Below, piece by piece: positions 45,235 through 56,947 of a stretch of 64,000 nucleotides of DNA. The position numbers were made by a program, and so were the translations under genes. How positions within the stretch are numbered: position 1 is the first letter of the stretch; each line of letters begins with the position of its first letter. The notes beneath the pieces were generated by a model, which saw only the letters and a list, made by a program, of their open reading frames with translations, was not told where the DNA came from and did no database searches. Origin of the DNA: Enoplolaimus lenunculus (lineage: Eukaryota > Nematoda > Enoplea > Enoplida > Thoracostomopsidae); the NCBI GenBank assembly GCA_030248215.1, contig JASANG010000627.1, forward strand, positions 372,001 through 436,000. The letters run 5' to 3'.

Positions 45235-48200
45235 TGCAATCGCTACTTAAAGATCACAAGTCTCCTGTTGATGTATTTTTCCCGCGCTTTTGTTGCTCGA
45301 CAACTTTATTTTCCCACGCTTTTTTGCTCGACAACTTTATTTTCCCACGGGTTTTTTTCTCACGGTCTTATTTTCCCACGTTTAATTTTTGATCAATTTT
45401 GTTTCACGTCGCAGTTTATTTTCACTACGTGGACATCCACAGGGACAAATTTTCATAAGGTTTCCTTCATAAGGCAACGTATTGATTGTTCTATGACCAG
45501 GTCAAAGTAGTGTGGTACGAAAAAAATGTTCTTGTCGTTGTGATTTTTGTCTATTTTAATTAAATACAACTACTAAAGATGTTAATGTGCAGGTGGCACT
45601 GTTGCAGCGTACAATTTTTGCAAGCGTACTGGGATCTGAAATTGTTTATATCAACAGTTGTGGGGGGCACCAAATAATTTTGGTCAGGGGTCGCTTGTTG
45701 TTGAAATTTAATCGAAAAATCAATTTAAATCACAATGCCTGCCCGACTCCTATTTGGCAAGTCACGGTCCCCCAATGCCCCCTGTGGAGATCCCTTTGTA
45801 ATATTGTCATTTTCTTTGGGCTAAAACCGCTAACATGACTATGGTTAAAGTTTTCAAAATTTTGTTCTGAACAATTTCTCTACACCTGAACCAACAAAAC
45901 AAGACGCTAACAAAAGTATAATTTAAAGCCACAACTACGATTGTGTGTTTCAACCTTCACTACAATCGCAACAAAACTTTCGTAACCTTCTCTCTATGGT
46001 TTAACTTTAATTCAATTTGAAATTATATATAAATCATTTGAATATTAAAACATTTTGACCAATTCAACAAGTACGCAGTAAATATATCAATGCTAATAGT
46101 TTAAAAACCCATTTCCGCAGTTTACTGTCACAAACGCAAGGTCGCTATACTTTTTTCGGCAACATTAAGCCCTTAAAAATTTAATCAAGATTGCTGTAAA
46201 TTACAGTTCTGCGTCTGTATACATATTTGCAATATTTGGTTCGACATTTATCATAAATGGTAAATATAAATATATTTTTGCGATAACAACACGGCCCGTA
46301 AACATTGACGCAACCCATAGAGTCAGCCCACCGCTTGCAGGGAGCAACCGGAGGTGAAAAATACTGGAACCGGAGGCCGATTTTGTGCCGGAGCCGGAGG
46401 CACTCCTCCGGTTGTACCCTGCAGGCTTGCAAATAGGTATTATTAAGAGGGTGTAGGTAGATCAGGGAGTGCACGAATGCTTAACGCAGTTGTTAATATG
46501 TTTCGGTCTAGAAATTGAGTCTAGCAATTTCTGTGGTGACCCATATTTTCGAAAAACTTAAAAAAATTCTAATTTGTTCTACAATTTCACCTTTAATTTA
46601 ATCGATAGGATTAAATTAAAATTGTTTTTATGCTTGGCAGTGTTTGCAGCTGGTTCCCCGTTTCGCTATTTACACCGGTAAAGCCCAGAGAAAAATAGAA
46701 CGTGTGCGAAACGAAAGGTTATTAATTATATTAGAGCCACGTTAGGTATTTCGATACCACACCATCAGCGCAAATGTTTGTTTGCAATTGGCATTTCAAA
46801 CTTTTACATCGCCATGTTTTTCTGAAGCATATCAATGAAAAATTATTAACAAAACAAATGAATCCTTAATGGACCTCACACGCCGGAAGTCAAAAATTTT
46901 GCCGAAACCGGAACCAGAGATGAAGGTGAAAGAGGACTAAGCAGAATATGATAAGTTCTATTAAAGCACGGAGAGGCGGTTTCTTGTGTTAAAAAATGAA
47001 AAAGTATCAAAAACCCTTTTATAAAAATTCCAATGGGCGGGGCGGGTTACGCATATATCTGAGCTTATCCGAGAAATCTTTGCTTGAAGTCGCACGCCAG
47101 AGTATAGATTTATCTATAGGCCGCTATAGAGACGTCTGAATTCTGTAAACATATTAAGTTGGTATTTACATTTTTTATAGCAAAATTTGTCTTAGACATT
47201 TAAACAATTAATACTTCATAAACGTTTCCAACGAAACTTACCACTTGTTACACTTCCCTCAAAAACGTTTAGGCTCAGACTTAGGCTTATCATAAGACTA
47301 AGGGTTACGCTATACTCGTCGCGCGCCGCCAGACACCGCAGCACGGCACTTTAAAACATTTTATTAAAAATTACCGCACGCTGGCGTCCAGCTCAGTAAA
47401 GTATAACGCAACCCTTAGGCTTTAGGCATTGGTGAACAGGTTTCAAATGGATAATTACAAATAATGTTTGTACAACATTTTCATAGATGCTTTATTTTTT
47501 CTGCCAACATAATGGAGGTGTGCAAATATTCACCGAGATTTCTAAACTTTTAAAGACAAAGTGGCGGATACGTCGAAGTTTTTAAGATTTTTGATGAATT
47601 TCTTGATTTAGAGTTTATTTCAAACAGTTGCAAGATAATTATGATGAAAATTGTTCGATCTATAACGGAAACGGACATGGTTTTTTACCGGAAACGGATA
47701 TCGAGCTACATTTTGTTGGTAAGTGTTTTCTTAAACACCTAAGCCTATAGACACTATGCGTAAGCCGAAAAGTCTATAAATGTGGAACTAATTGACACGC
47801 TATGGCAATTGTCCTGTGTATATACAAAACAAACTTTTTTACGTTTAAATGTTAAGCTATAAATTAACTGTCTGGAACATGAGGCAGCATTGTTAATTAT
47901 TGTTTTGAACATTGCTAATTTTTCGGTATAAAAACAAAAACAACTTGTAAATGTTGTTATCACACCTGTCAACCTGTTAAAATCGATGTATGTTTCCCAA
48001 ACACAAAAATAACTTTACAAATGCTCGTGATTTGTGTCCGCCTTTTACAGATGTATCGACAGACACGCAACCAGACTAATAAACGAACAGTATTCTAATG
48101 AATGGTACATTTGTAAGCATGATAAATCGACTATTTTTTCATCTCACCGAAAAATTCTATATTTTATGCCGATAAATTTGGTATCTTAAAGAGTATGGGT

Positions 48201-49100
48201 GTGTTAATGTTTGAATAGTCTGAATGTGTAATTAAAAAGAATTGAGCAAAATTAATCTATCTTTAGTGTTTGCGAAGTTTAACACGAGATTAAGTAAACA
48301 TATTTTTGGTATAAGTATCAAGTGTAACACAGAAATTATGTGTATCTAACAATTGATTAAGCTTGAAATAAAAATACGCAAGATTTTGAATGATTTTAAA
48401 CGTAAACCTAACCTACCTGGTAGTTTAGCTATAATCTAGAAGGTTAGTTTAATGCTGTTTGATTAGCTTAAGCGTAAATCAAGTTAGTTTAAGCTTTTAG
48501 AGAATACATATAAAGGTGCAACCGGAATTCCGTTTCCGACACTTTTTCATCTTCTGATTTCGGTTTTAGTAATTTTTTTGCTGGAATTAAAAATTCCAAT
48601 ATTTAATTTTGGTCATGGAAATTAATGTATTTCACTGAAAATGGCGATAAAATTAAATAAATTTCATTAGTATAGTTTATAAACCCTTGATTATCACCGA
48701 CAATAAACCATCGAAGGTATTAAACAATAATATTGCAAAAAATTAAAATAAATTTTTCGGTGTCATGTATTTTTAATTTTCCTGTTCCGTTTCCGAGTAA
48801 TTTTTTCACATTTCGGTTACGGTTCCAGTAAATTGTAACTCCGGTTGCGCCCTGATATATATCTTAAGCAAAGTTTTCACCACATAAAAAGCCAGAAGTT
48901 GCAGACTTTGACAAATATATTCGCTCATCCAAGCGACAACAATTACCGCGCGTAAGACTGAGATATACTACTTCCAAAAAATGACCAGACACAAGAAAAC
49001 TGCCCATTTGCTAAGCTTTGTATAATTTTCCGTCAAAATAATTTCTTTCCTAACGCGTCCTATCGTTCCGAACAAAAGTCCTGATTACGGCATTATTCTT
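45235..49100. other. Intergenic repeats between the K2P gene and 49.1 kb
   Basis: No gene is supported. It contains short MITEs at 46338-46421 (CAGGGAGCAACCGGAG ends, 84 bp), 47300-47416 (AAGGGTT..GCTATACT ends) and 48512-48854 (GGTGCAACCGGA ends, flanks ATACATAT/ATATATAT, 7 of 8), plus a decayed CAGGGTGTAA-family copy at about 47440-47715. A short CCCACG-TTTATTTT tandem word array lies at 45290-45390. Confidence 0.5.
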
Positions 49101-49112
49101 CCAGAGCAACAC

Positions 49113-49307
49113 ATGCGGTTATCTTTAAAAAGCCAATCATTTGACGAAACCCAACCCTCAGACAAATCGAATTCCGCTTCTGGTGGTCTCTTTGAAACAT
49201 CCCCAACTAAACGAAAATTAGGCTCAAATAACTACGAACGACGACTGTTTGGTCGCTGTGATTTGGACCGTAATCGCCATCAGCCCAGACCGCTAGTGGC
49301 AAAATGA
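49113..49307 (+). CDS. Possible small protein or terminal exon, 64 residues
   Basis: The frame MRLSLKSQSFDETQPSDKS.. is polar and basic (ends RPLVAK) and unlike the surrounding AT-rich chance frames. A good acceptor (TTATTCTTCCAG, ending 12 bases before the ATG) lies just upstream, with an AATAAA at 49352-49357, 45 bases past the stop. It could be the last exon of a plus-strand gene or a short trans-spliced gene. No family is recognised and no upstream exon was found. Confidence 0.35.
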   Translation: MRLSLKSQSFDETQPSDKSNSASGGLFETSPTKRKLGSNNYERRLFGRCDLDRNRHQPRPLVAK

Positions 49308-49357
49308 ACAGCATTGTACGGTACAAAATGTTTCAAACAAAAACTTAACAAAATAAA

Positions 49358-52300
49358 AAAAGTGAATCGGGTCTTTAAAAACAAATTGATTTAAAAAACT
49401 GGCGACAGACGTGGGCAAATGTTGTTGCAACAGTCTGTAGTGGGCAAATATAGCTGGATCTTTTAAGCTAAGTTAAACACATCACGTGTAGATTTGTCTT
49501 TAACATTTATCCTTTTGTCTAACAGGTAGTTTACAGCCGCGTAGCCAGCTCACTTTTAATACTAAAGGAGCTTAAAAATTCTCAGGAAGGGTTTTCGATG
49601 ACTTAGAAACAAGCATGAAAATTTTCTACGGGAAGGGCGTAAAATTCTTGCAAGGGAGCTGAGGCTTCCTGGCCGTCCTCTGGCTACAGATCCGTAGCTT
49701 ATTTACTGATTTGGTTCATAGTAACGCATTATTATTTAATTAGGCGACAAAGATACAAATAACTTTTCTAATCAGTAAAACATACTTCGTGTTCCAATTT
49801 TTTTAATTCCTGGCATGGTTTAGTTTAGTGGAAAAATTCGTGTATCATATCGCTTTCCTGTGTAGAAAGTATGAGCAAGTGACTGAAAACTATGCATATG
49901 CAATCAGTCAGTACGCAGCGCACAGTGTTTAACAATACACGTATATGAAGTAAAAAAATCTTTACAAGACGTGAGAGTCCGGTTGAGCTCGAGCGTTAAG
50001 CTCCTATAACTGAGTGGCGTTGGTGAACACCTTTAACCACTAGTGAAAGCGTTGCTCGATTCCTAGCTTGAAGATAGGCGTCTGCTAAAATAGAAAAAAT
50101 TCATGTAGGATTGCATTAAACGATTATTTAAAATGTGCAATACTTCATAATACTTGACTGAATAAACTAAACAATTTTAGGCAAGAAACTATAAATTGCT
50201 TCTGGTTTTCCTGGAATTCGGGCTTGGATTACATGGTACACACAGTATTGTTTTCTGCCGTTTAGCATTCTTAACAATGCCATACTTTGTCGGCTTGTAA
50301 CATTCAACTCCTCAAACTCTGAGATTTTTAAGTCCAAATTTGAAGAACAAAAGACAATTGTGTCATCTATAACAATAAGTAATTAACTTCACGATAGCCA
50401 GAAATTTGAAACATCAGGGCCGAAACGTTTTTTTGCGGGACTGCGCTAGGGTAAGGTTAAGTTTTAGACAACTGTTTAGCTCAGGCTCAGGCTTTTGGCT
50501 TCAGGCTTTGGTATAAGCTCATTTTTACGCTTAGGCTTAGGAATATGTTTATACACTGTAACAACATTGTTCTATACATTGGTAAATTTTTATAAAGCGG
50601 GAGGAATGCGATAAGGGCAGAAATAATCAGCAATTTTTGCGATGCAAATGTCGCACAAAGCGAGCAACAACTTGAACCTTGATGTTTAACGGCGTTTCCG
50701 ATTCATTTGACAGTTTCTCTGCTTTCTTGCAAGAACCGTTTGAAATATAATCTTTAACCGAGAAAACACATCAGACTATACTAGGCCATGAATAGAACAG
50801 AGCCTTCACAGTAGCAAAAGCATATTCCTAAGCCTAAGGCTAAGCCTAACCAATGTGCTTGTACCTAAGTCTAAGCATAATCCTGTCTAAGCTTATGCGT
50901 AATCAAAAAATTGGTCTAGAGTTTAAGCTTTACTCTAGTGCAGCCCGACAGAAAAACGTTCAGCACCTGATATTTACACGGACAGTTTACTAAACAAAAT
51001 AATAAACCGTTTCAAAACGACGAACACGTTATATAATAATAAAATTTTAGGTAAAATTACCAACTACACATATTTAGGTATGGCATAACCTTGATGACTT
51101 TAACAACTTAAAATTCGCGTTTGATACCAAAAACCCACAAAAGTTATTTTACGTCTCAGTTTTATTTGATTCGTATTTCTTTCTCCAGGGTACAAGTTCC
51201 AGATCAAACCGAGCCAAAAAAGTGTTACCACCTTTTAGCTATAAATATACCCCTCTCACACTGTATCGCAAAAAACAATGTGTGCAAAAACCATTTCACT
51301 TTATCTATAGACCACCTTATTGCTTTCATCACTTAATTGATGAACCCCTGCAAAGTTTTGGTACCAAAAACGTAGCCAGGAGTTCATTTCAAGAGCGCGT
51401 AATTTTTGAGTGAAAATTTTGGCCACTCAGCGAGAAAAGTTTGAGCTCTGAAAAAGGCAACTGAGTACTAGTGCCAATAGTAGTGTTTATTTTTATCTTT
51501 TTTCCATGTATTTTGAAGCGTGTTTTACTCATTGTATACCCCGTTTGTATACATACCTATTTTGGTGCCCAAGTGTTCTCGAGTAAACAGAAACACGGCC
51601 TTTAATGATATGTATTGGCGTTTAAAATATGACAACAACCACGTTTCAGTGATAGACCTATTTGTAAATTCTTAAGGAAAAAATTAATACACTTTGCACT
51701 GAGCAAACTACAAGATTTTATACTTCTATGGTCAGGTTGTCGTCGGCCGCGGCGAAACCAGGATTTCATTTCGAATGAATTACAACGGTACGTAAAAAAT
51801 GTTCGCGAACGTATATAAACCTGTGAAAGTGTCGTGTTTCACTATTTTTCAAAACACTTTAGGACGAGTATATCCTTAGTATTTTTCCTTCAGGTTCGGT
51901 TAAATAGAAAATCGATTGTATCGGTAACTGACGATAGGTACTGGTGCTGTACCTTGCATTGTTACGAATGAATTATCTAGGTAACGTGTGATCAACGAAG
52001 ACCGCTTGTAAGTACCGGCGGAAGCGTTCCCAAATTTTTCAATAGGAGAGGCCCCGAGCTTTCTGGTCGTCATCCTGGCAACGTAAATTTTTAAACGGAC
52101 TACGAAGACAGAACTGTGAAACATACTATTAAGACTCCTTTGGGTCTGTTTGGGAGGTCGACTATCCTAACGCCGCCGGTGCTGCCTGAGCGATTCACCA
52201 AAGACCTTCGTTATCCACCAAGACCCATACGTCGTTGACCGAAGCTGTATTCTTTACATAAAATTTATTGAATGTTTACCCTTTACCGAAATCAGTTATA

Positions 52301-52380
52301 GTAGACGGACTTACTTGTGGGGCATAACTTTTCAAGAGAACTTAGCTCCTCCCTCGGCCAATCTGGCTACAGACCCGGTT
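49358..52380. other. Repeat-rich stretch without a supported gene
   Basis: It holds a GTAGCCAGCTCAC-family MITE (49536-49694), two decayed telomere-like-interior elements (about 50418-50585 and 50785-50985, with CCTAAGCCTAAGGC units) and a decayed GTAGCCAG-type end near 52320-52380. Open frames show no domain. Confidence 0.4.
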
Positions 52381-52441
52381 GTCGCGCTCGTCACCGACTG
52401 AATCCAGAACAAAATTTTTTCGTGAAATTTGTTTCCATTTC

Positions 52442-53236
52442 CTATCGTGGATAATGTATAAACCCACCCTGGCGAATAATTTCATTTTGAATTTGCGTAA
52501 TATTAACATCTTGAGTTGCGTGTTGATTCTGAGCAGCGAACCAGCCTGCAATTCCAGCTGCTCTACCAAGTTGCCACAAAGTTGGTTCAACCCTAACGGC
52601 CCCAAAGGTTACATGACTCACCGAGGGACAATTGACCATTAACAAATTGAGGACCTCTGTCCTTTTTGGGGTTAATACTGAATATGGAATATCAAACGCA
52701 AACGCCTTGTATTCCCCTCCAAACGGCGTCTGACCCTCGTTATAAGCGACCAAGTCTGTTCTCAATCCGTTAGCGCAATCTTGTGATACCATATCTGGGT
52801 TCTCTGCCATTGCCTGGTTCAAAGAATCAGATTGGTCTGACCTCAAATACTGTGACAACAGATCTGAGTTGTTTTTCCCACGCTTGCCTACAGACCCATG
52901 CTCGCCGAAACCCAATTTTCCATGCCCTACTTCAGTTGTTCCAAAATGTACGCTACGACAACCGTGTAAGGTTTTACCAATTCGAGCCATAACGTGAATA
53001 TCAATTGACCAATCACCAACGGCAATAGAATCATGATGACGATATAAACCTGAGCGCCGCCTGTCTGATTGAGTAAAAACTCGATCTCCTATTAATCGTC
53101 GAGCTTCGCGAATGTACAGCTGTGGAGGCCAGTGGCCGTTTTCTGGCCATTCGTCTGCGCAAAGGCCGTAACTAGCAACCACAGATCGAATTGGTAACGG
53201 TACAGACGAATCGGTTCGTAAGAAGTATAACATACC
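52442..53236 (-). CDS. FAD-dependent oxidoreductase (FAD_oxidored family), C-terminal part in one exon
   Basis: The frame runs 263 residues from an ATG at 53233 to a TAG. It matches the C-terminal half of the FAD_oxidored family: REARRLIGDRVFTQ, then SIAVGDWSIDIH, then FDIPYSVLTPKR, then CPSVSHVTFGAVRVEPT and LGRAAGIAG. About 75 residues in the middle (from the HGCRSVHF region to the ANGLRTD region) look like an insertion. An N-terminal Rossmann GxGxxG domain, needed to bind FAD, is not seen in any frame upstream to 56.9 kb. A TTTCAACAG acceptor lies two bases before the ATG, so this is either a last exon whose partners I could not find, a trans-spliced short form, or a truncated gene. Many members are bacterial and the exon is long for this window, so horizontal origin is possible. 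No function can be assigned. Confidence 0.7.
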   Translation of the reverse strand, partial: GMLYFLRTDSSVPLPIRSVVASYGLCADEWPENGHWPPQLYIREARRLIGDRVFTQSDRRRSGLYRHHDSIAVGDWSIDIHVMARIGKTLHGCRSVHFGTTEVGHGKLGFGEHGSVGKRGKNNSDLLSQYLRSDQSDSLNQAMAENPDMVSQDCANGLRTDLVAYNEGQTPFGGEYKAFAFDIPYSVLTPKRTEVLNLLMVNCPSVSHVTFGAVRVEPTLWQLGRAAGIAGWFAAQNQHATQDVNITQIQNEIIRQGGFIHYPR

Positions 53237-53743
53237 TGTTGAAATGAAATATATTTATAATTGAAATTTTAAATGTTTGCTTAAAATATCGAAACATTTA
53301 GTAAATAAATATTTACTACGAATACCATGGAGCTGATTCAAGTTCAATTCTCGGGTTCCAAAATATACCGGTTACGGTATCGGGTTTTATTCAAAGGGAG
53401 GCGCTGCATTTTTTGGCAATTTTTATGCTTATCCCTTCGTGACCACACGGCACTGCACGATATGTATAGCGACCCTCTTATCACTGTTACTGGCAGCAAA
53501 TCTGGTTCGGTCCATCGAAGTTCGACGCTGCTCGACAAGCAGCTCCTGAACCAAGATTCTTAGTAGACGGTGCCAGAACAATCGCACAAGTGGCAAGAAC
53601 ATTGTTTCTACCAGAAAAGTGTTTTAACGCGGTTGAAAAAATTTTGGGCCATAGAAGGCGGAGTTGTTTGTGTGGGGCGGTGCCCTCACACTCCCTCACT
53701 TCGCCGTATTTGCAGGACTGTCGGCAAGCAGCACAAAGCAACT

Positions 53744-53899
53744 CTAAGAAAGGCGCTATACTTTTGATGACGTCCGTTGCAGTCCGCCACCGTACGTCAC
53801 TTTTCGGTATCGTACGTGAATTACTCACGTTCGATAACGTATGGTTATGGACGGACTGCGACGGACGGCGCCGTTCGACAAGCATAGCGCTACTCTTAG
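53744..53899. mobile_element. CG-rich palindromic MITE (CGCTATACTTTT ends)
   Basis: CTAAGAAAGGCGCTATACTT at the left is inverted at the right (..AAGCATAGCGCTACTCTTAG). The interior is an imperfect palindrome of GACGTCCG and CGTACG words, related to 36386-36643. Confidence 0.6.
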
Positions 53900-55086
53900 T
53901 GTGACTATTTATGCATATAAATAATTTTAATGATTTCAATGCCATACGGCATCGTTCGCCGTCGTTCGGCGCACATCGAAAATCATTTGCCATACGGTGA
54001 CAACCGTCACCGGATACGAAGTTGTAGAAAATATAGATGATTCGGCTTGCGGCGCTAGACGCGCCCCACGAAAACTATACCACCAGCCTAAGACTGTACG
54101 TGGCTTGCACGAACTTACTGTACAGATGTCACTGCACCCAGCGCCTCTAAATCTTAGTAGATTTAGGCTTTCGGCAGCTGGAATCACATTTCTGTGAAAA
54201 TGTGTGAGCTCTTGGGCTGCACAGAAATTCTGGGAATAATATCTCGGCGGAAAGACCCCGTGCAAGCTTGTGTCGGTAGACACAGCTTTGAGTCGGAAGG
54301 ATCTGAGCCAAAATACGCAGCCCTTGAAGTTTCGGTGTCCCGGAGAGTTGCTACGGGCATGTGTGCACAGGTTGGACAATTGCTGAAAATCGAAATGTTA
54401 AGCAGACTTTTCAGATCTGTCCGGTTGGAGCTGTAAGTGCTCTCGTGGCCCGGAAAGTATGAAAACAGTTCTGAATAGGTGATATTGTATCGGTTCGAGA
54501 CTAATTTCAGTGTTTTTGGGTCGAAAACAGTAGTTTCGGATAACTCGAATTTTGTGAAATATCGTTTTGATCTGAATTTTACCAAATTCAGATATTTTGG
54601 CTGTAAAAGTGTGTAATAGGTTTGTAAATGTGCTGAATTTGATGGAATGCATCTAAAAACACTTAATTCTAGCGAAATTTTCGTTTTCTGCGTATTTGAA
54701 AACCTATAGAAATTTCGATTACCATCGAAATTTATTATAATTATTAGCTATCTTAAAAATATTTTCGTGTACTTTTGGCTTGTTATGCGGAGGAGAGACA
54801 TCTTTAATTTGTGTATATTGTTGCAGTTTTGAATTTAATAACACGTGGTTTTCCGTTTTCGTTTAGTTTTGTATTATTATTGGAAATTTAATACAGAATT
54901 AGTGTGGTGTGCGTAGGTGGTTTAGGAGTTATAGAGGTGTCTTGTTACGAATTTCGGAACTAGGTTGACTTTCTCTGTTTCTACCGAAACCGGTTATGCA
55001 AAATTATATAATTTTGCATAATCTTTAAATTTTCCCCTGTCCGCCGCTGATTTTGTTGGGAGGATAGAGGACTGATAGTCATTTTT

Positions 55087-55675
55087 GTGCTATTGATTTT
55101 GTGGTTTAAATTTTCAAGCAGTTTTGAGGGTGGATTGATTTTGCTTTTCGGTAACAACATGCGGAGTTTTACGGGTTTAAATAACTCCCTGCGGCAGCAG
55201 CGGAGTTGGACCTGGGCGACCGGGGAGGATTGGTGTCACTGGTCAGCGGCGGAATCCCCGTTCTGGTCTGGGTTGTCACAAGCAAATCCGCAGATTCGGC
55301 CGTTACCACGGCCCGAATCGGTCATCCCTGAATTATTGGTAAGAGTTATTTATTTACTTGCTTACACCATGGTCATTGCGTTACACCGGTGTTTAACTGC
55401 TCTTGAGATTATCGAGAAGGTTAAAGCCGGTCGATAAATTGTCGTATTATTTATTTTTAGCCGTGGGGTAGAATTACAACTAAGATCATTGGCGGGCAAT
55501 TAATTTTATTCGGTTGAAATGGCAAGAAGTACACCATCGTCCCCGTTAAATCCTGAAGCTGACGAGTTTCAGCCTTCCACATCTGGGGTTCGGTGGGCGG
55601 TAGCTCACTTAACGCCTGAGGTCGAAGCTGAGCTCGAGGCTCTGCGAATGCGTAACGCCGAGGAGGATGCGCTGG
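55087..55675 (+). other. Unidentified spliced block with an ATG exon, GC-richer than its surroundings
   Basis: Two exon-like segments are visible: one ending at about 55339 before GTAAGA, and one from 55462 (after TTATTTTTAG) to 55675 before GTAAGG. The second has an ATG at 55519 and reads MARSTPSSPLNPEADEFQPS.. then LTPEVEAELEALRMRNAEE, clearly acidic and protein-like. No downstream exon was recognised; 56.9-63.1 kb is occupied by a gene on the other strand. It may be the 5' end of a gene whose rest lies elsewhere, or the leader of an old mobile element. No family is identified. From here to 56.6 kb the sequence stays relatively CG-rich without a supported frame. Confidence 0.3.
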
Positions 55676-56947
55676 TAAGGTTTGCTCTATTTCTTTAGTT
55701 CGGGTGTACTTGTTGCCAGAATGTAGGTGTTAGTTTTCCTAACCCAGCGTTATATGTTGTTTTGCTAATAAATTAATAGGTTGAGTTCCTGCACATAGCA
55801 TTTACTTCACACACACACGTTTAATCATTTACGTTAGATGTCGGGCTCGGGACTACCGCCCCGTCCCCGTTTCTTTGTAAATATCGTCGTTGAATTAACC
55901 CGCATTTTTCTCGTGTCTCTGAGTACTTACGCTAGTCACGCATGCGCTGAGCTTAGGTTGAGTTGAGTTGCCTGAGTTTTGAATGTGTTAATTTAGATGT
56001 TAACCGGACCCGGATATTTCAATTGTTTTATCAAGCATCGTTTGAGATTTTTAGCCAGTTTGAGTTCATAGATTGATTGCTCGCAAGCCGAAAACATTTT
56101 CGGCTGTTGTCTTTTCTGTCAAATTATTCGGCGCGTTTAGAATTCTGGAATTCGTTGTTTTAGCGGCGCCTGTGAGATTTCGTAACTTAGGCCGATGTGA
56201 TTTGTTACGTGAAATTAAGCGCGATGGAAAATTTGCGGCGCTCATAACTCACTGTTATTCGCGCCGGCCCAATTCGTTTGATTGTCACGCGGTAGGGTGA
56301 CAATGTGCATTTTCTAGTTAGATCCGTAGTCGGAATCCTTAGGGGTGATCAGATTGGTTTGCACTTATCTTTCGGTGACCGGTTTCTTGCAGGAACGCTT
56401 ATGCTTAGGGTATTTCGCTGGATTTTCCTGCTTCGGTGTGATGCTCTTAGGCTGAGTGAAGTTACGGTTCTCGAAACATGGGTGTATTTCGATCTGGTTA
56501 CGCTGGGGTGACTGCTATTCTCGCGGATCCCCGTGATTCCCTGTGTCGGTGACTTTGGAACGAACCTACTCCAGTCGCGGGCCTAGCACAGCATAACGCA
56601 TTTGATCATTTTCTATCCATAAGCAGAAAGTTGCCGAGGGTAGGCGGCGCCTTAAAACTTTCTGACTTATAGTGGCAAGAAATGAAAATTACATAAGTTT
56701 TCAATACAAAAAAGAGGGAAAAGGGACTGAAGCAATGCGCGGACACCGAAAAAAAAAAATAAAGCGAGGGTCGGGTAAAGAAATCTGTAAACACTTACAC
56801 CTGTTGTACATTACACGCAACCTAATACGCTGCTGTAGTAACCAGCACACTGAAGTTACAAAAGCTGCAATGCCTATCACTAGCCCCCAAACGTACCTGG
56901 TGTACACATGATATTGACCAAGTTCCATTAAACCGAAAATATTTTAC

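Noticed and set aside
53487-53993. Missing N-terminal exon of the FAD oxidoreductase
   Set aside because: The minus-strand frame here has no GxGxxG motif and overlaps a palindromic MITE.
56701-56928. Membrane-anchor exon of the Kunitz/lustrin protein (YVWGLVIGIAAFVTSVCWLL)
   Set aside because: It is attractive, but the splice phase from the last lustrin exon does not lead into this frame with the obvious acceptor, so it was not added to the gene model.
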